Shown here: piece by piece, positions 1 to 10,400 of the stretch
Position numbering within the stretch: the first letter of the stretch is position 1
Layout: each line of letters opens with the position of its first letter
From: Diogma glabrata
Lineage: Eukaryota > Arthropoda > Insecta > Diptera > Cylindrotomidae
NCBI GenBank assembly: GCA_963693315.1
Contig: OY856186.1
Span: 96,452,943 to 96,516,942, forward strand
Direction of reading: 5' to 3'
DNA length: 64,000 nt
Program-made: the position numbers and the translations under genes
Notes under the pieces: model-generated
The model's database searches: none
What the model was told of the DNA's origin: nothing
The model's input: the letters and a program-made list of their open reading frames with translations, nothing else

Positions 1-123
1 TTTTGATTTTGTATGAATTTTTGGAATATATTTAGAATTTTAAAAAGGTTTAAATTTTTGATTTAACTAAAATTTTTGGAGTTTTGAAAAAAGTTTCAAT
101 TTATGCAATAATTTAATATTGTT
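1..123 (+). repeat. Left part of an AT-rich minisatellite element, interrupted by a transposon
   Basis: The stretch consists of degenerate units of roughly 55 bp built around TTTTTGGAATATTTTTAGAA followed by TTTGAAAAA and TTTTTGATTTT. The same units resume at 3225 just after the transposon at 124-3220, and also occur at 21640-22060 and, inverted, at 45590-46020. It is therefore the left half of one HINE-like element split by a later insertion. Its own left end lies outside the window. Confidence 0.7.
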
Positions 124-740
124 GAGCAATTTCAGACAAGTTCAGCAAATTTTTGGGAAATTTGACCCCTTTTAATTTTGATTAGTTTTTCTTTATAGAT
201 AGTCTTTCATAAATAAAAAATACGGGTTCTCTTAGAATTTTTTTTTTCGAAAAGGAGTATTCACAGGGTGCCCCTCAATATTTTGTTATTTTGTTATGTG
301 AGTGCATTTTGACGAGCGATTGTAGAAAAACTGCTCAATCGATTTTCATAGATGATATGTCGTTGAATATTTATTAGAACAAAGTTTTTAAAATGTACAC
401 TGGTTATTTTTTGAAATAACTTTTAACGGTGTTACATAAGAAAAAACGGTGTAACATAAGAAAAGATGGCGCAGCCTCTTTTTTTTTTAAACTAAATTGA
501 AGCTTATTTTATATCTAACTACTTGTGAAAGTTAAGGATTCGCGTTATATTTTGTTTTAAAGATAAAACTCGTTGTGCATATGACTGTCGGGAATCAGTT
601 TGTTTTTGTTCTGAAGGAAAATTATAAAAATGGCGTTATAAACTAAGAGATTTTTTTTTATATTAAATATCAAATATTTTATTATTAGATGAACTTTTTA
701 AAATATTATAAAAATTATAGATGTACAATAAAGGAAATAT

Positions 741-915
741 GAGCAATTTCGGTCAAGTTCAGCAAAATTTTGCGACATTTTTACTCGACCCTTTTTAATT
801 TGGTTTATTTTTTGTTTATAGATATTTTATGTTTTTATTTCATTGATAAATGAAAAATACGACTTCTCGTAGAAGTTTTTTTTCCACTAGGGGCCTTCAC
901 TGGATGCCCTTGAAT
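741..915 (+). repeat. Second copy of the transposon terminus inside the left arm
   Basis: GAGCAATTTC recurs at 741-750. It is followed by a diverged version of the first ~170 bp of the element, including the GACCC-TTTTTAATTT block, the AAATACGACTTCTCGTAGAA block and the CACTGGATGCCC block. The left side therefore carries two successive ends, either from a nested or tandem relative or from a partial duplication. The right arm has only one. Confidence 0.65.
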
Positions 916-1457
916 TTGGATACTTTTATAGAAACTGTAGAAGAATTTATGAAATAATTTGTTTACCGTTTACAAATTTTGATACCACACAACTTTATAG
1001 CAAAACAGCAATCTACATGCAATGAGGAAAGAAAAAAAATTAGAACCATAGGCTGGGGCCGTTACCTTTTTGAGATGAAAAAATTAGTAGCAGGCAACAA
1101 TGTAAGGGATGAAAACCGTTTTTTGTTATTTGTGGCGAAACGAGACCGCCTAGAGAAAAGTGTCTCATACAAAAGATGTAGATAATAAAAAAATCTAAAA
1201 CTTTAGCTACATACATTTTTCGACATAACCTCAAAGTTGGCGAGAAAATGACGAAAACCCGATTTTTCTGTTTTTTATTTTTTTCTCGCGTGAAAATTAT
1301 TTAATTTAAATGCAACTTTGTGAAAGTACGTAATTATTTGCACATAATAAGCATGAATTTTTTCAATTATGGAAAATAAATATTTTTCGAGATTTTATAA
1401 ATTTTTCCGAAAAAAACACCCCTATCTTAGCGAACAACTTTATTGATTTTTTTTTTA

Positions 1458-2229
1458 GATTTTGATGTTGTACCATTGCAGTGCTTCGTTCAAGGGGATT
1501 TTTCCGAAAACTACGCCTTCATAATTCAGGATTCGCCTCAAGGCTATCATTATAATAATGCACAAGCTACTATTCATCCATTCGTTATTTATTTTAAAAG
1601 TGACGCAAGTGAATATATACAGCACCGAAGTTTTATACTCATTTCGGATATAAACGATCATAACAGTACTACAGTCTATCTTTTCATTACAAAACTTATT
1701 GATTTCATAAGAAAGCATATAAGTTCTAATATTAGGAAAATAATTTATAACACCGACAGTGCACCTTCTCAATACAAAAATAAACATAACCTAATTAACT
1801 TATGCCATCATAAAAAAGACTTTAAGGTTGATGCAGAATGGCATTTTCATGTTACCACTTACCAGCCATGTAAAGGGACCTTGCGATGGGATTGGTGGTA
1901 CACTGAAGGTGGTACACGGAACCTTGCGATGGGATTGGTGGTACACTGCGTGCTGCGCACCGTTATAGTATGAGGAACAGAAATATTATTCGAACACCAA
2001 AAGAACTTTTCGAATGGGGTTTAAAATGGGAATCTACCATGAACTTGGGATACGCCGATAAAAAGAATATCAATTAACAAAAGAAAAATTACAAAATTGA
2101 TATAAAAATGCGATTACTATAAGTGGAACTCAAAAATCTCATCCTTTTGTACTATTCCATACTAAGACAATAATTGCAAAAATGTTTTCCAACTCAGGAG
2201 AAACTTTTAAATGTAAAATAAGTAAATAA
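1458..2229 (+). pseudogene. Broken transposase-like gene of the GAGCAATTTC transposon
   Basis: The frame opens just after a TTTTTTTTTAG tract that could be a splice acceptor. It encodes QGDFSENYAF, then ATIHPFV, then NTDSAPSQYKN, LINLCHHKKDF and AEWHFH. Uncharacterised animal proteins with this series of motifs are, from memory, transposase-like with an RNase-H-type fold; the Asp in GDFSEN and the Asp in NTDSAPS would be candidate catalytic residues (inference). A 43-bp tandem duplication (GACCTTGCGATGGGATTGG at 1879 and again near 1922) shifts the frame. Downstream the other frame reads PCDGIGGTLRAA, then RTPKELFEWG, until a stop near 2076. A last piece (about 2125-2229) reads ITISGTQKSHPFV and AKMFSNSGET, ending in TAA. 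The break makes it non-functional as it stands. The same C-terminal pattern recurs at 42290-42925. Confidence 0.65.
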
Positions 2230-3224
2230 TTTTTAATAACTATATTTATTTTCTTTAACCTACATATATAATTTGTATGATATTTTAAAAAGTTTATTCA
2301 ATAATAAAATATTTGTAATTTAATGTTAAAACACAATCTTTTACTTTATGATTCCATAATAACATAATACGAAGATAATACTTCTCCAGTCAAAAGTTTC
2401 TAAATAGATTTAATTATTTATGGGGCTTTTTTGTTTGCAGTCGAGACTGTCAAATTTTTTTATAAGAGTGACAAGTGATTACTAAAAGTGGTAAATAAAC
2501 ATTTCATTTTTTATGCCATCTAATACAAAGAAAATAATTGCAGAAGTGTTTTCCTATTCAAAAGAAACTTCTGTTTGTAAAATAAGTATATCAACAACAA
2601 TTGTATTTATTTTATTTATTGTACTACATATATAATTTTTATAAAACTTTAAAAAGTTCATTTAATAATAAAATATTTGATATTTAACATAAAAAAAATC
2701 TCTTAGTTTAAAACACCATTTTTATAATTTTCCTTCAGAACAAAAAAAAACTGATTCCCGACAGTCATATGCACAACGAATTTTATCTTTAAAACAAAAT
2801 ATAACGCGTATCCTTAACTTTCACAAGTATTTAGATATAAAATAAGCTTCAATTTAGTTTTAAAAAAAAAGAGGCTGCGCCATCTTTTCTTATGTTACAC
2901 CGTTTTTTCTTATGTTACACCGTTAAAAGTTATTTCAAAAAATAACCAGTGTACATTTTAAAAACTTTGTTCTAATAAATATTCAACGACATATCATTTA
3001 TGAAAATCGATTGAGTAGTTTTTCAACAATCGCTCGTCAAAATGCACTCACATCACAAAATAACAAAAAATTGAGGGCACCCTGTGAAGACCCCTGGTCG
3101 AAAAAAAAAATTCTAAGAGATCCCGTATTTTTTATTTATGAAAGATTATCTATAAACAAAAAATAATCAAAATTAAAAGGGGTCAAGTCAAAACGTTGTT
3201 GAATCTTCGTGAAATTGCTCTGTT

Positions 3225-3935
3225 ACAGTTTTGGCAATATTTTTAGAATTTTGGAAAAAGTTTAAATTTTTGAATTTTTAATTTTTGTAATTTTTTTAGA
3301 ATTTTGAAAAAAGTTTCAATTATTGATTTTGTAAGAGTTTTTGGAATATTTTAAGAATTTAGAAAAAGTTTGAAAATTTGATTTTATTATAATTTTTGGA
3401 ATTTTGAAAAAAGTTTGTATTTTTGATTTTGTTATAATTTTTACAATATTTTAAGAATTTTTGAAAAAAGTTTTAATCTTTGATTTAGTAATAATTTTTG
3501 GAATATTTTTAGAATTTTGAAAAAAAGTTTAAATGTTTGATTTTATTTAATTTTTACAGTATTTTTGGAATTTTGAAAGAAATATGAATTTTTGATTTTG
3601 TAATATTTTCTCGAAAATCTAAATGGAGAAGTTTTTGAATAGTTTGCTGATTGTATCATCTTTTCACTAAATTATGTTAATTTAGGATCTGTTATAATTT
3701 TGCGGCACCGTTTTGATGTTTTGTGTTAGTTTTGTAATAAATTTCTAAACAGAGATAATAAAATATACTTGATAACATGTACTTTAACAAAGAGTTTTAT
3801 GTTTGATACACATCGCTGCCCAAAACTAAAAACAATGTCCTCATAAAAGTTAGTTGGCAAAAACTATATCAAAATCCTTAACCCAGACCGAAGTCTTGAT
3901 ATCTCAGAGCTTAAGATTTCAGCCCCGTCATATTT
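3225..3935 (+). mobile_element. Right part of the interrupted HINE-like element
   Basis: About seven degenerate ~55-bp AT-rich units (3225-3620) are followed by a conserved tail. The tail runs through GTGTTAGTTTTGTAATAAAT, ATCGCTGCCCAAAACTAAAA and CAGACCGAAGTCTTGATATC, ending near CAGCCCCGTCATAT. It matches the tail of the element at 20530-22276, including the subterminal AGACCGAAGT (3885-3894). The assignment is by similarity between the copies. Confidence 0.7.
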
Positions 3936-3949
3936 CTGATTTACAAACT

Positions 3950-4642
3950 TGTCCAAGATATTAATAAAACGCACATTTGCAGAAATGTTTGTTTATCTGG
4001 CCCAACAAATGCGACCGTGAGCTGTTGTGAACTGTTCTAAAAGTATGTTGTTTTTACAAACATTTTGTTGGAGCCGCTCACTCAGGAACCTCTAATTTCA
4101 GAGGTCTATATTTAGAAAAAACTGATATAAAAGAAATGTTGTCCGATAATATCTTTGTGGATATTCATTTTAAAGATAAATACTTAAAAACAACTTTGTC
4201 TTTTCCAACTTTAAAATTTTTTAAATTTAATAAAATTGTGATTATTTCGTCGGTTTCGACTTTCGTTTGCTACTCTTGAAAATGTATAAACATACGAAAC
4301 CCGTCGACGAAAAAATAAAAATTTTATTAAATTTAATCTTATTTCTTTATTAATTCTCTTTATTCTTAAATTAAAAAAATTTTAAGTGGAAAATACAAAG
4401 TTGTTTTTAGTTATTTTTTGATAAAAAAAGATTTGCCAAGTCCGAAATTTGTTAATTTTTTAAAAATATTTGTATCCAAACGGCCGTTATGACAGTTTAC
4501 AAATATTAATTTTTTCACTAAAAAGCTTCTAGTTTCTTTGCCACGTGTCGGATATTGCTGCTTCATTTGTCCAAGATATTAATAACACACATGTACAGAC
4601 ATTTTTTTTTATCTTGCTCAACAAATGCGACCGTGAGAGTGC
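3950..4642. repeat. Direct repeats flanking a foldback segment
   Basis: A ~70-bp segment containing TTGTCCAAGATATTAATAA and CAACAAATGCGACCGTGAG occurs at about 3950-4020 and again at 4567-4640. Between the two lies an imperfect inverted repeat, about 4165-4260 against 4300-4430, with AAAACAACTTTGT opposite ACAAAGTTGTTTTT. This may be a small foldback element with duplicated flanks. No coding capacity was recognised. Confidence 0.45.
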
Positions 4643-6050
4643 CGGTCGTTTTCGTTTTTTTTTCGATTTTCTATTCACGCTTATCATATATAGTCATTCG
4701 GCAACAACATTTTTTTCTAAATGCCGGGATGGCGCCCATTCCAATAGGTAGATTTTCAAATGAAATCTATATAAAAAGGGTTGTCCCTGTTTCGGCGCCA
4801 TGTAAAGAATTGGACCTCATAACCAAAAGAAAATTATTGAAACGGCACGGCTTTACTCCAAACAAATCCACGTTTGGAAATCTCTTATAATAATTCTAAA
4901 AAAAACCTACATAACAACAAATCAATATTAAATACAAAAAAGCAATTTAGAAAAAATAAAAACAAACAACAGTATATAAAATAAATCAAATGATTAGCTT
5001 ATAATGTAAGTATATATGATGATCCACTTCAATTTGGTAGCATATTCTTGTAATCGCACCAACAGTCCACCATATGAAACCTTTGCAGATAATCGACTGT
5101 CTTTGTCTCCTTCCATTCTATATACATTTCCCAAACATTACATACTCAAAACTATCAGCCATTGATCCTTCGGTTTCTTGTGCAATAAATTCACCACTTT
5201 TATATATTGAGTACGAATCAAGTTGTATGTGCCAATTTACAAATAAAGCTTAAATATTAGTTTTATAAAACTTTTCGTTTACTTTAAAGCGAAAAACCTT
5301 TGAAGAATCCTCATTCTATCGAACATAATCTTTTTCACTCACTTCGTAATAATCCTTTTTTTACACTATTTTCAGCCTCCATCGAAACTTTTTTTTTAAC
5401 ACTGGCATGGAAAAACAACGGTTTCGCTTTCTTCGAAGCCGTTTTCTAAAACAAACACGTAGATATAAAGAAAATTACAAAAAATGCTATTTTATTTCTT
5501 TGCTTTTTATTTTCTTATCATTAAGAATGTTAATATGTACACAAAAATAGCTTAATAGAGTGCCACAAAAACATTGAACGAATTTCTAAAACAGATTAAT
5601 ATTTAAAACACATTTAATCAGTTTAAAATTGAATAAAAAATGAATAATGTAGCACCATACCGATAACAACTTAACTTTATGATAAAAATAAAATAATAAA
5701 CCCGATCGAACATTTGATCGAGTATATAGCTATATTCTACATTTCTTGTTTTGATTATCCCGCAGACAAATTAAAAATTTCCTTTATATCATCTTAATAC
5801 CAAATGAAAGTCAATCCTTTTCCATGTATCATTTCAATAAAATCAACAAATGAGAAATTATTCTCCTCTACAAGTACAGATTCTGCAACAATTCTGCTTT
5901 TTATAAATTCGAACAACCGTAATTTATCTACATTTAATATTGTGACTAAAACTTTATATAACAAACATTTTATTATTTATTGATTGTTACCATTTTAGTA
6001 TTTATTTAGAATAGATAGTAACGTGTATGATTTATTGACATTGAGTCTCT
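4643..6050. other. AT-rich stretch with no recognised gene
   Basis: Only short open frames occur. The stretch at 4720-4770 (GCCGGGATGG, then CCATTCCAATAGGTAGATTT) resembles, in inverted form, the AGGTAGATTT repeats at 34265-34310 and 43480-43515, so it is probably repeat-derived. Confidence 0.4.
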
Positions 6051-6105
6051 GACAGGCCTATTTATAATTGCTTTGACGCATCAAAGCAATTATAATAGGC
6101 CTGTC
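6051..6105. repeat. Near-perfect hairpin with ~25-bp arms
   Basis: GACAGGCCTATTTATAATTG continues into CTTTGA, a 4-base loop, then TCAAAGCAATTATAATAGGC and CTGTC. The arms pair almost completely, with one extra base in the left arm. It may be a tiny foldback element or the core of a MITE. Confidence 0.75.
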
Positions 6106-6170
6106 GTAACCACTCATGCAACACATCACAAAACTTTGTTTAAGATCCCTGAATAGCTAATCCAATCCTT

Positions 6171-6621
6171 CATATCGTCGGCTTAACAGTGAAAGAACGT
6201 ATGTGCAAAAACACAATTTTACAAGAGGAATAAAAAACGTTTTTATTCGTAATCTATTTTCTAAGCGTAATAATTTTTTTTTGTATTATTAAGCTTTTAA
6301 ATATTATTTAAAAGCGCAATAATTTTTTATTTTTTTTTTTATTAATTAGTTAGACATGTTTAGCACACCAAATATGAAATATTCATTATTCAGACTCTTT
6401 GAATATCCGAAGATACCATGTCAATTATAAAGGAAGGAGAGGAGGAAAATGGAAGTAAGAGGATATAGGGACAACTATACTAATTGTTTTAAATGATGAT
6501 GTACATTTACAAAAAAAAATGTTACGTTTAGAAAATAGATTACGAATAAAAACGTTTTATATTCCTCCTGTAAAATCGTGTTTTTGCACATACGTTCTTT
6601 CACTGTTAAGCCGACGATATG
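6171..6621. mobile_element. MITE with ~100-bp terminal inverted repeats
   Basis: The left arm from 6171 (CATATCGTCGGCTTAACAGT, then GAAAGAACGTATGTGC) is repeated in inverted form up to 6621 (GCACATACGTTCTTTC, then ACTGTTAAGCCGACGATATG). The arms run about 100 bp with few mismatches and enclose ~250 bp of non-coding AT-rich DNA. No clear target duplication was found. Confidence 0.7.
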
Positions 6622-6702
6622 CAACTCATATATTTCAACAAAGTTTCGTTGGAATTGCTACATGAGCTAAAGTCGTATTGTAAAAACCAAAGAATTAAGA
6701 GA

Positions 6703-7090
6703 CTAAGGAAATGAAACTACTGTATATATACACAAAAATATTTGAAGTAGTTTTTCGCTCTTCTCCTCTCGTATTTGTCCATTTTGAATTGTCAGAAAAA
6801 AATATAGTAAATATTGTTTAGTTTGGTTATAATTTGGTTTTAATAAAATTGTTTTTTCTATAGCAACTGTTAAAACGTGCTTTATCAACTAAAATTAGAG
6901 GGAAAAGTTGCACTTTACCATCAAGGGTAGATAAAGTAGCACTTTAACAGCAAGGGTAGATAAAGTATTTTGATATAAGTATTTTGCTAAACAAAAAAAA
7001 TTAATTTGTTTGTTTATTTATAAAATTCAAAAATTTAACAAAGCCACCTATACTCATTTTTTCGTGAAACTGTTTTTTCCTGACACTTTT
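6703..7090. other. Intergenic, with a short tandem repeat
   Basis: No gene was recognised. At about 6908-6970 a ~36-bp unit (CAAGGGTAGATAAAGTA) occurs twice, in a sequence style like the palindromic element just downstream. Confidence 0.35.
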
Positions 7091-7091
7091 A

Positions 7092-7782
7092 ATAGTTATT
7101 TATTATACAAGGGAAAAAAGTAGTAGATTTTAGCTCGAGCGGAGGGAGACAAAAAACCGAGAGCTAAAATCTACAATTTTTCCCGTGTATAATACACTAT
7201 TTTTTTCTGTGACTGGATAAATATTAATATAATTATTGAAAAAATAATATTAAACAAATATTACAATATGTATATTCACCACACCATACGAATTTTTCTT
7301 GAATAAAAACTTAAAATTAAGTTTCATTTTATTTGTCAAAACCAGTTATTAACATCAAGAAGAAAACGGTATAACTTTTCATTAACATTAAAATAGTCAT
7401 AAATGTTCATAAATATTCATAATATTCATCATTTATGTGTATATATGTATTTATATATATATTTTTATCTATCCGGGAAAAAAGTACATACTTTTTTCCC
7501 GGGGAAAAAAGTATTTTATGAAAAGTAGCATTTTTGCACCTGTCAGCAGAAGTAAAATGTTAAACTTTTTTCCCGTCAAAGAAAAAATTACATTTATCAT
7601 TGATTTTTCTTCATTTTTTGGTCTTCTTTAACAAATGCTATAGAAAAAATGTTGTATTCCACACGACGATAAAATTTCTTTATCTTCTCGATGCTTAATA
7701 GCGTCTTGGCTGACGCCTCGACGCTAAAATTGCTCTCGAAGATAAAGTGCAATTTTATCGTCTTGTACAATAAATAACTATT
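7092..7782. mobile_element. Composite palindromic element
   Basis: The outer ends AGTTATTTATTATACAAG (7094) and CTTGTACAATAAATAACT (near 7763-7780) are inverted to each other. Inside are two further palindromes. One is at about 7110-7190 (GGGAAAAAAGTAGTAGATTT opposite AAATCTACAATTTTTCCC). The other is at about 7660-7770 (ACGACGATAAAAT and TTTATCTTCTCGA opposite TCGAAGATAAAGTGC and ATTTTATCGTCT). The arrangement suggests nested MITEs; no coding content was seen. Confidence 0.5.
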
Positions 7783-9300
7783 TTATTATTTATCGTGGTC
7801 ACATTTTGACGAATTTATAATAAATATAAAAAATACTACCTAGTGATTTTATTATAATTTAAAAATAATTTTAAAGAAAAATTAATATATTTAAGTGAAA
7901 ATTTTGAATAAAACATTAAATATGAAGTACACAATGACGTGTAAAAATTACCGAAAACATATACAGGATGGGAGTTCTTATCATAGACAACTAATATTGA
8001 TATTATAATTTACTTTTCGATTAATAAGTTTTAAGTTTTTTAAATATTTTCGAGAAAAAAATATAATCTAAAATTAAAGTAAACAATAATAGTATGCTTC
8101 GGTGGTAAATTGTCAAACTTTTTATGTTGTATTGTCAAATTATTTTATGTTGTTTTTCTTTGTAATGGCGTCTCTTTTTTTATATTAATTTTGGGGACAA
8201 AAATACGCTTAAATTTGGAATTCAATGCAATAATAGAAATATTTACGGTGTCTCTACTAAAACGCAAGTGTGTTAGTAACAATTTATTGGTGTGCAAAAA
8301 TTGCTTCAACTTTTAACATCCATTTCACTTCCTCTATTCTCTTAATTTTTTGGTAAAAACGAATTCACTTCTGGTCATGTTTTTATGGTGTAAATTTATT
8401 TCAGTTTTTGAAGCGTTTGAGTTCATCCCAAATTCTTATCCAAACGTTCATGGACGCCGAATGTTAGCAGAAGCTAATGCGGATGTCCAATAGATTTATA
8501 GATTAGTATAGGAATTATATTGTTATCTTTTATCTGAGTTAACTTCTTAAACATATTTTTTCATAGCACACCGTGGATACGATTAACTAAACGTAGATAT
8601 ATTCGAACCTATAGCAATTTATCACTATCAAAGAAATATTTATGCATAAATAAAACAATATGTTTTCCCTTCTAAATAAAATTATGTTGACAAATTGACA
8701 TCGCCACCTTCTCAAATTATACGAATTTATTTTTCTATGACGTCAGCCGTTGAATAAAATATCTTCATTTTGAAGCCCATGAAAATATTTAATGCTCAAA
8801 CTACACCAACACAAATTCAATAAATTATTTTGGAAGTAACTTAACTTGATTTATATGCCAATGAATTTTGTTATGTTTATTTAATTTTTAGAAATTTACA
8901 GGGAACGAATTTTTATATACAACAAAATAGAATAACTACAAAAGAAAGGGTGAATTTATCTCATTTAAATATCTTTCAAATGTCAGTTAGATCATCGAAT
9001 GAATTAGGTATGGAACGATCTAGGCTAGGTATTTCAAAATGTTTGACAACAACACATACATACATGTATGATATGATATTTGACTTGTGAATTATTTAAA
9101 ATAAAATAATTTTTTGGTTAAAACCAATTTGTTAATTATATTTTATTTCGCTGTTATCCGACAATTGTTTCGGTTTTATTGTAAAACCATTTTCAAGGAT
9201 TATAATATTATTTAAACAAAAATTCTTGTACCAAAAAAACATTAGTAATAATTAGGCAAAAAATTGACATAAATATAAAAAACAATAATGTTTTGGAAAA
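7783..9300. other. AT-rich stretch with no recognised gene
   Basis: Short open frames only. No splice-bounded coding stretch, RNA gene or clear repeat boundary was recognised. Confidence 0.4.
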
Positions 9301-9719
9301 CTGACAATACAAAAAAAAGTCGGACAAGTGCGAATAAAATTCGCTCGCCAAGGGTTCCGTGAATGTAAAAGAACACAATATCAAAAATAAATGACATAAA
9401 GTTATGTTGTAAAGTCTTTATATCGCCAGACTATGGACGCATAACAGAATAAATGTTTAATCGTGGACGTCAATAGTAAATGTCAATCACATCTACATTG
9501 ATCAAAAATGTTACTTGAGGTTAAATCTTATCCATAGCTGTTTATGTTAACTAAAGAAAGATTTAACCAGTATTTTAATGGTTTAAATTCAATAATTACG
9601 ATTTCCTGGGTAGGAGCTCCCAGTATTAACGAATCAACCTCGGACCCGTATTGGCGAGCCAAGCCTTGGTTAGTTAACTCTCAGTCAGGGCCAGTTGTAA
9701 AAACCTAGACTGAACCAAG

Positions 9720-10049
9720 ATTCAGTTTTTTATATTACGCGTTATTAACCAGTTTAATGCATTATACAACTTGCCTCCATATCTGGATCGGCTTAGTCTT
9801 CTTGGTATGCACAGTCTGCAGAAACGTCGTGAAATAGATGACGTTATTTTTGTCCATCAAATTTTGGCTGATGCAGTTAACTTCTCAATTTTAGAATCCA
9901 TAAACATTAATATTAATTATCGCGCAACTAGGTATGTTTCTTTATTCAGAATTGATTTCCATCGCACAGATTATGGTAGAAATGAGCCTATCACAAGAAT
10001 GCTACAGAACGCGAATAAAAATGCTCAAAGCTTCGATTTCCAACAGTAA
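9720..10049 (+). pseudogene. C-terminal end of a jockey-like LINE ORF2 (remnant)
   Basis: The frame is open from about 9720 and has no start codon of its own. It reads LPPYLDRLSLLGMHSLQKRR, then VIFVHQILAD, ATRYVSLFRIDFHRT and YGRNEP, ending at TAA 10049. The pattern 'Y-x-x-R-L-x-x-L-x-x-x-x-L-x-x-R-R' followed by a hydrophobic helix, 'tR' and 'F..YG...P' is what is seen after the reverse-transcriptase domain of jockey-group non-LTR retrotransposons (family knowledge). The copy is 5'-truncated, as is typical after target-primed reverse transcription. The upstream reverse-transcriptase domain is absent. Confidence 0.65.
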
Positions 10050-10400
10050 AACGTTACTTTATTCGAATCAATGATAAATGATAACTCGACAAGTGCTCTC
10101 TGCATGATATCTTTTTATAATTTTAATATTTTACTTTTTAATTTTTAACTAATGACGCGCAATCAAATCGATTGTAAGCTCAGTTTAATATGTATTCATG
10201 TTTTGTCTTATGTGGACTTCATAGGAAAATCTACTTATTTTTAAGTTTTATTTTTATTCTTAAAGTTAACAGCAAAGCCATACGCTAAATAAAATACTTC
10301 CCTTTTTTGTTTTTGACTATTGCTTTTTTTTTGCATGATTTTTGTATTTTTTTTTTTTAAGTGCCTTTGTGCCTTTGTGTTTCTTAAACGGGTTTTTTTT
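10050..10400 (+). other. Probable 3' untranslated tail of the LINE remnant
   Basis: AT-rich sequence without open frames follows the LINE stop codon, with T-rich tracts near 10320-10360 and a short GTGCCTTT duplication at 10362-10380. The exact 3' end of the insertion is not clear. Confidence 0.35.

Larger units (their letters stand above)
124..3220. mobile_element. TIR DNA transposon with ~520-bp inverted repeats and TGTT target duplication
   Basis: The element begins GAGCAATTTC at 124 and ends GAAATTGCTC at 3220. Both outer flanks read TGTT (120-123 and 3221-3224), a perfect 4-bp target-site duplication. The arms at about 124-655 and 2700-3220 are inverted repeats, with matching tracts such as the doubled 'GTGTAACATAAGAAAA' block and GACTGTCGGGAATCAG. 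The interior carries a broken transposase-like reading frame (1458-2229). A 4-bp duplication is known for several cut-and-paste superfamilies, including Sola and Academ, but the superfamily cannot be fixed from memory. It has landed inside an AT-rich minisatellite element, so it is younger than that element. Confidence 0.85.
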
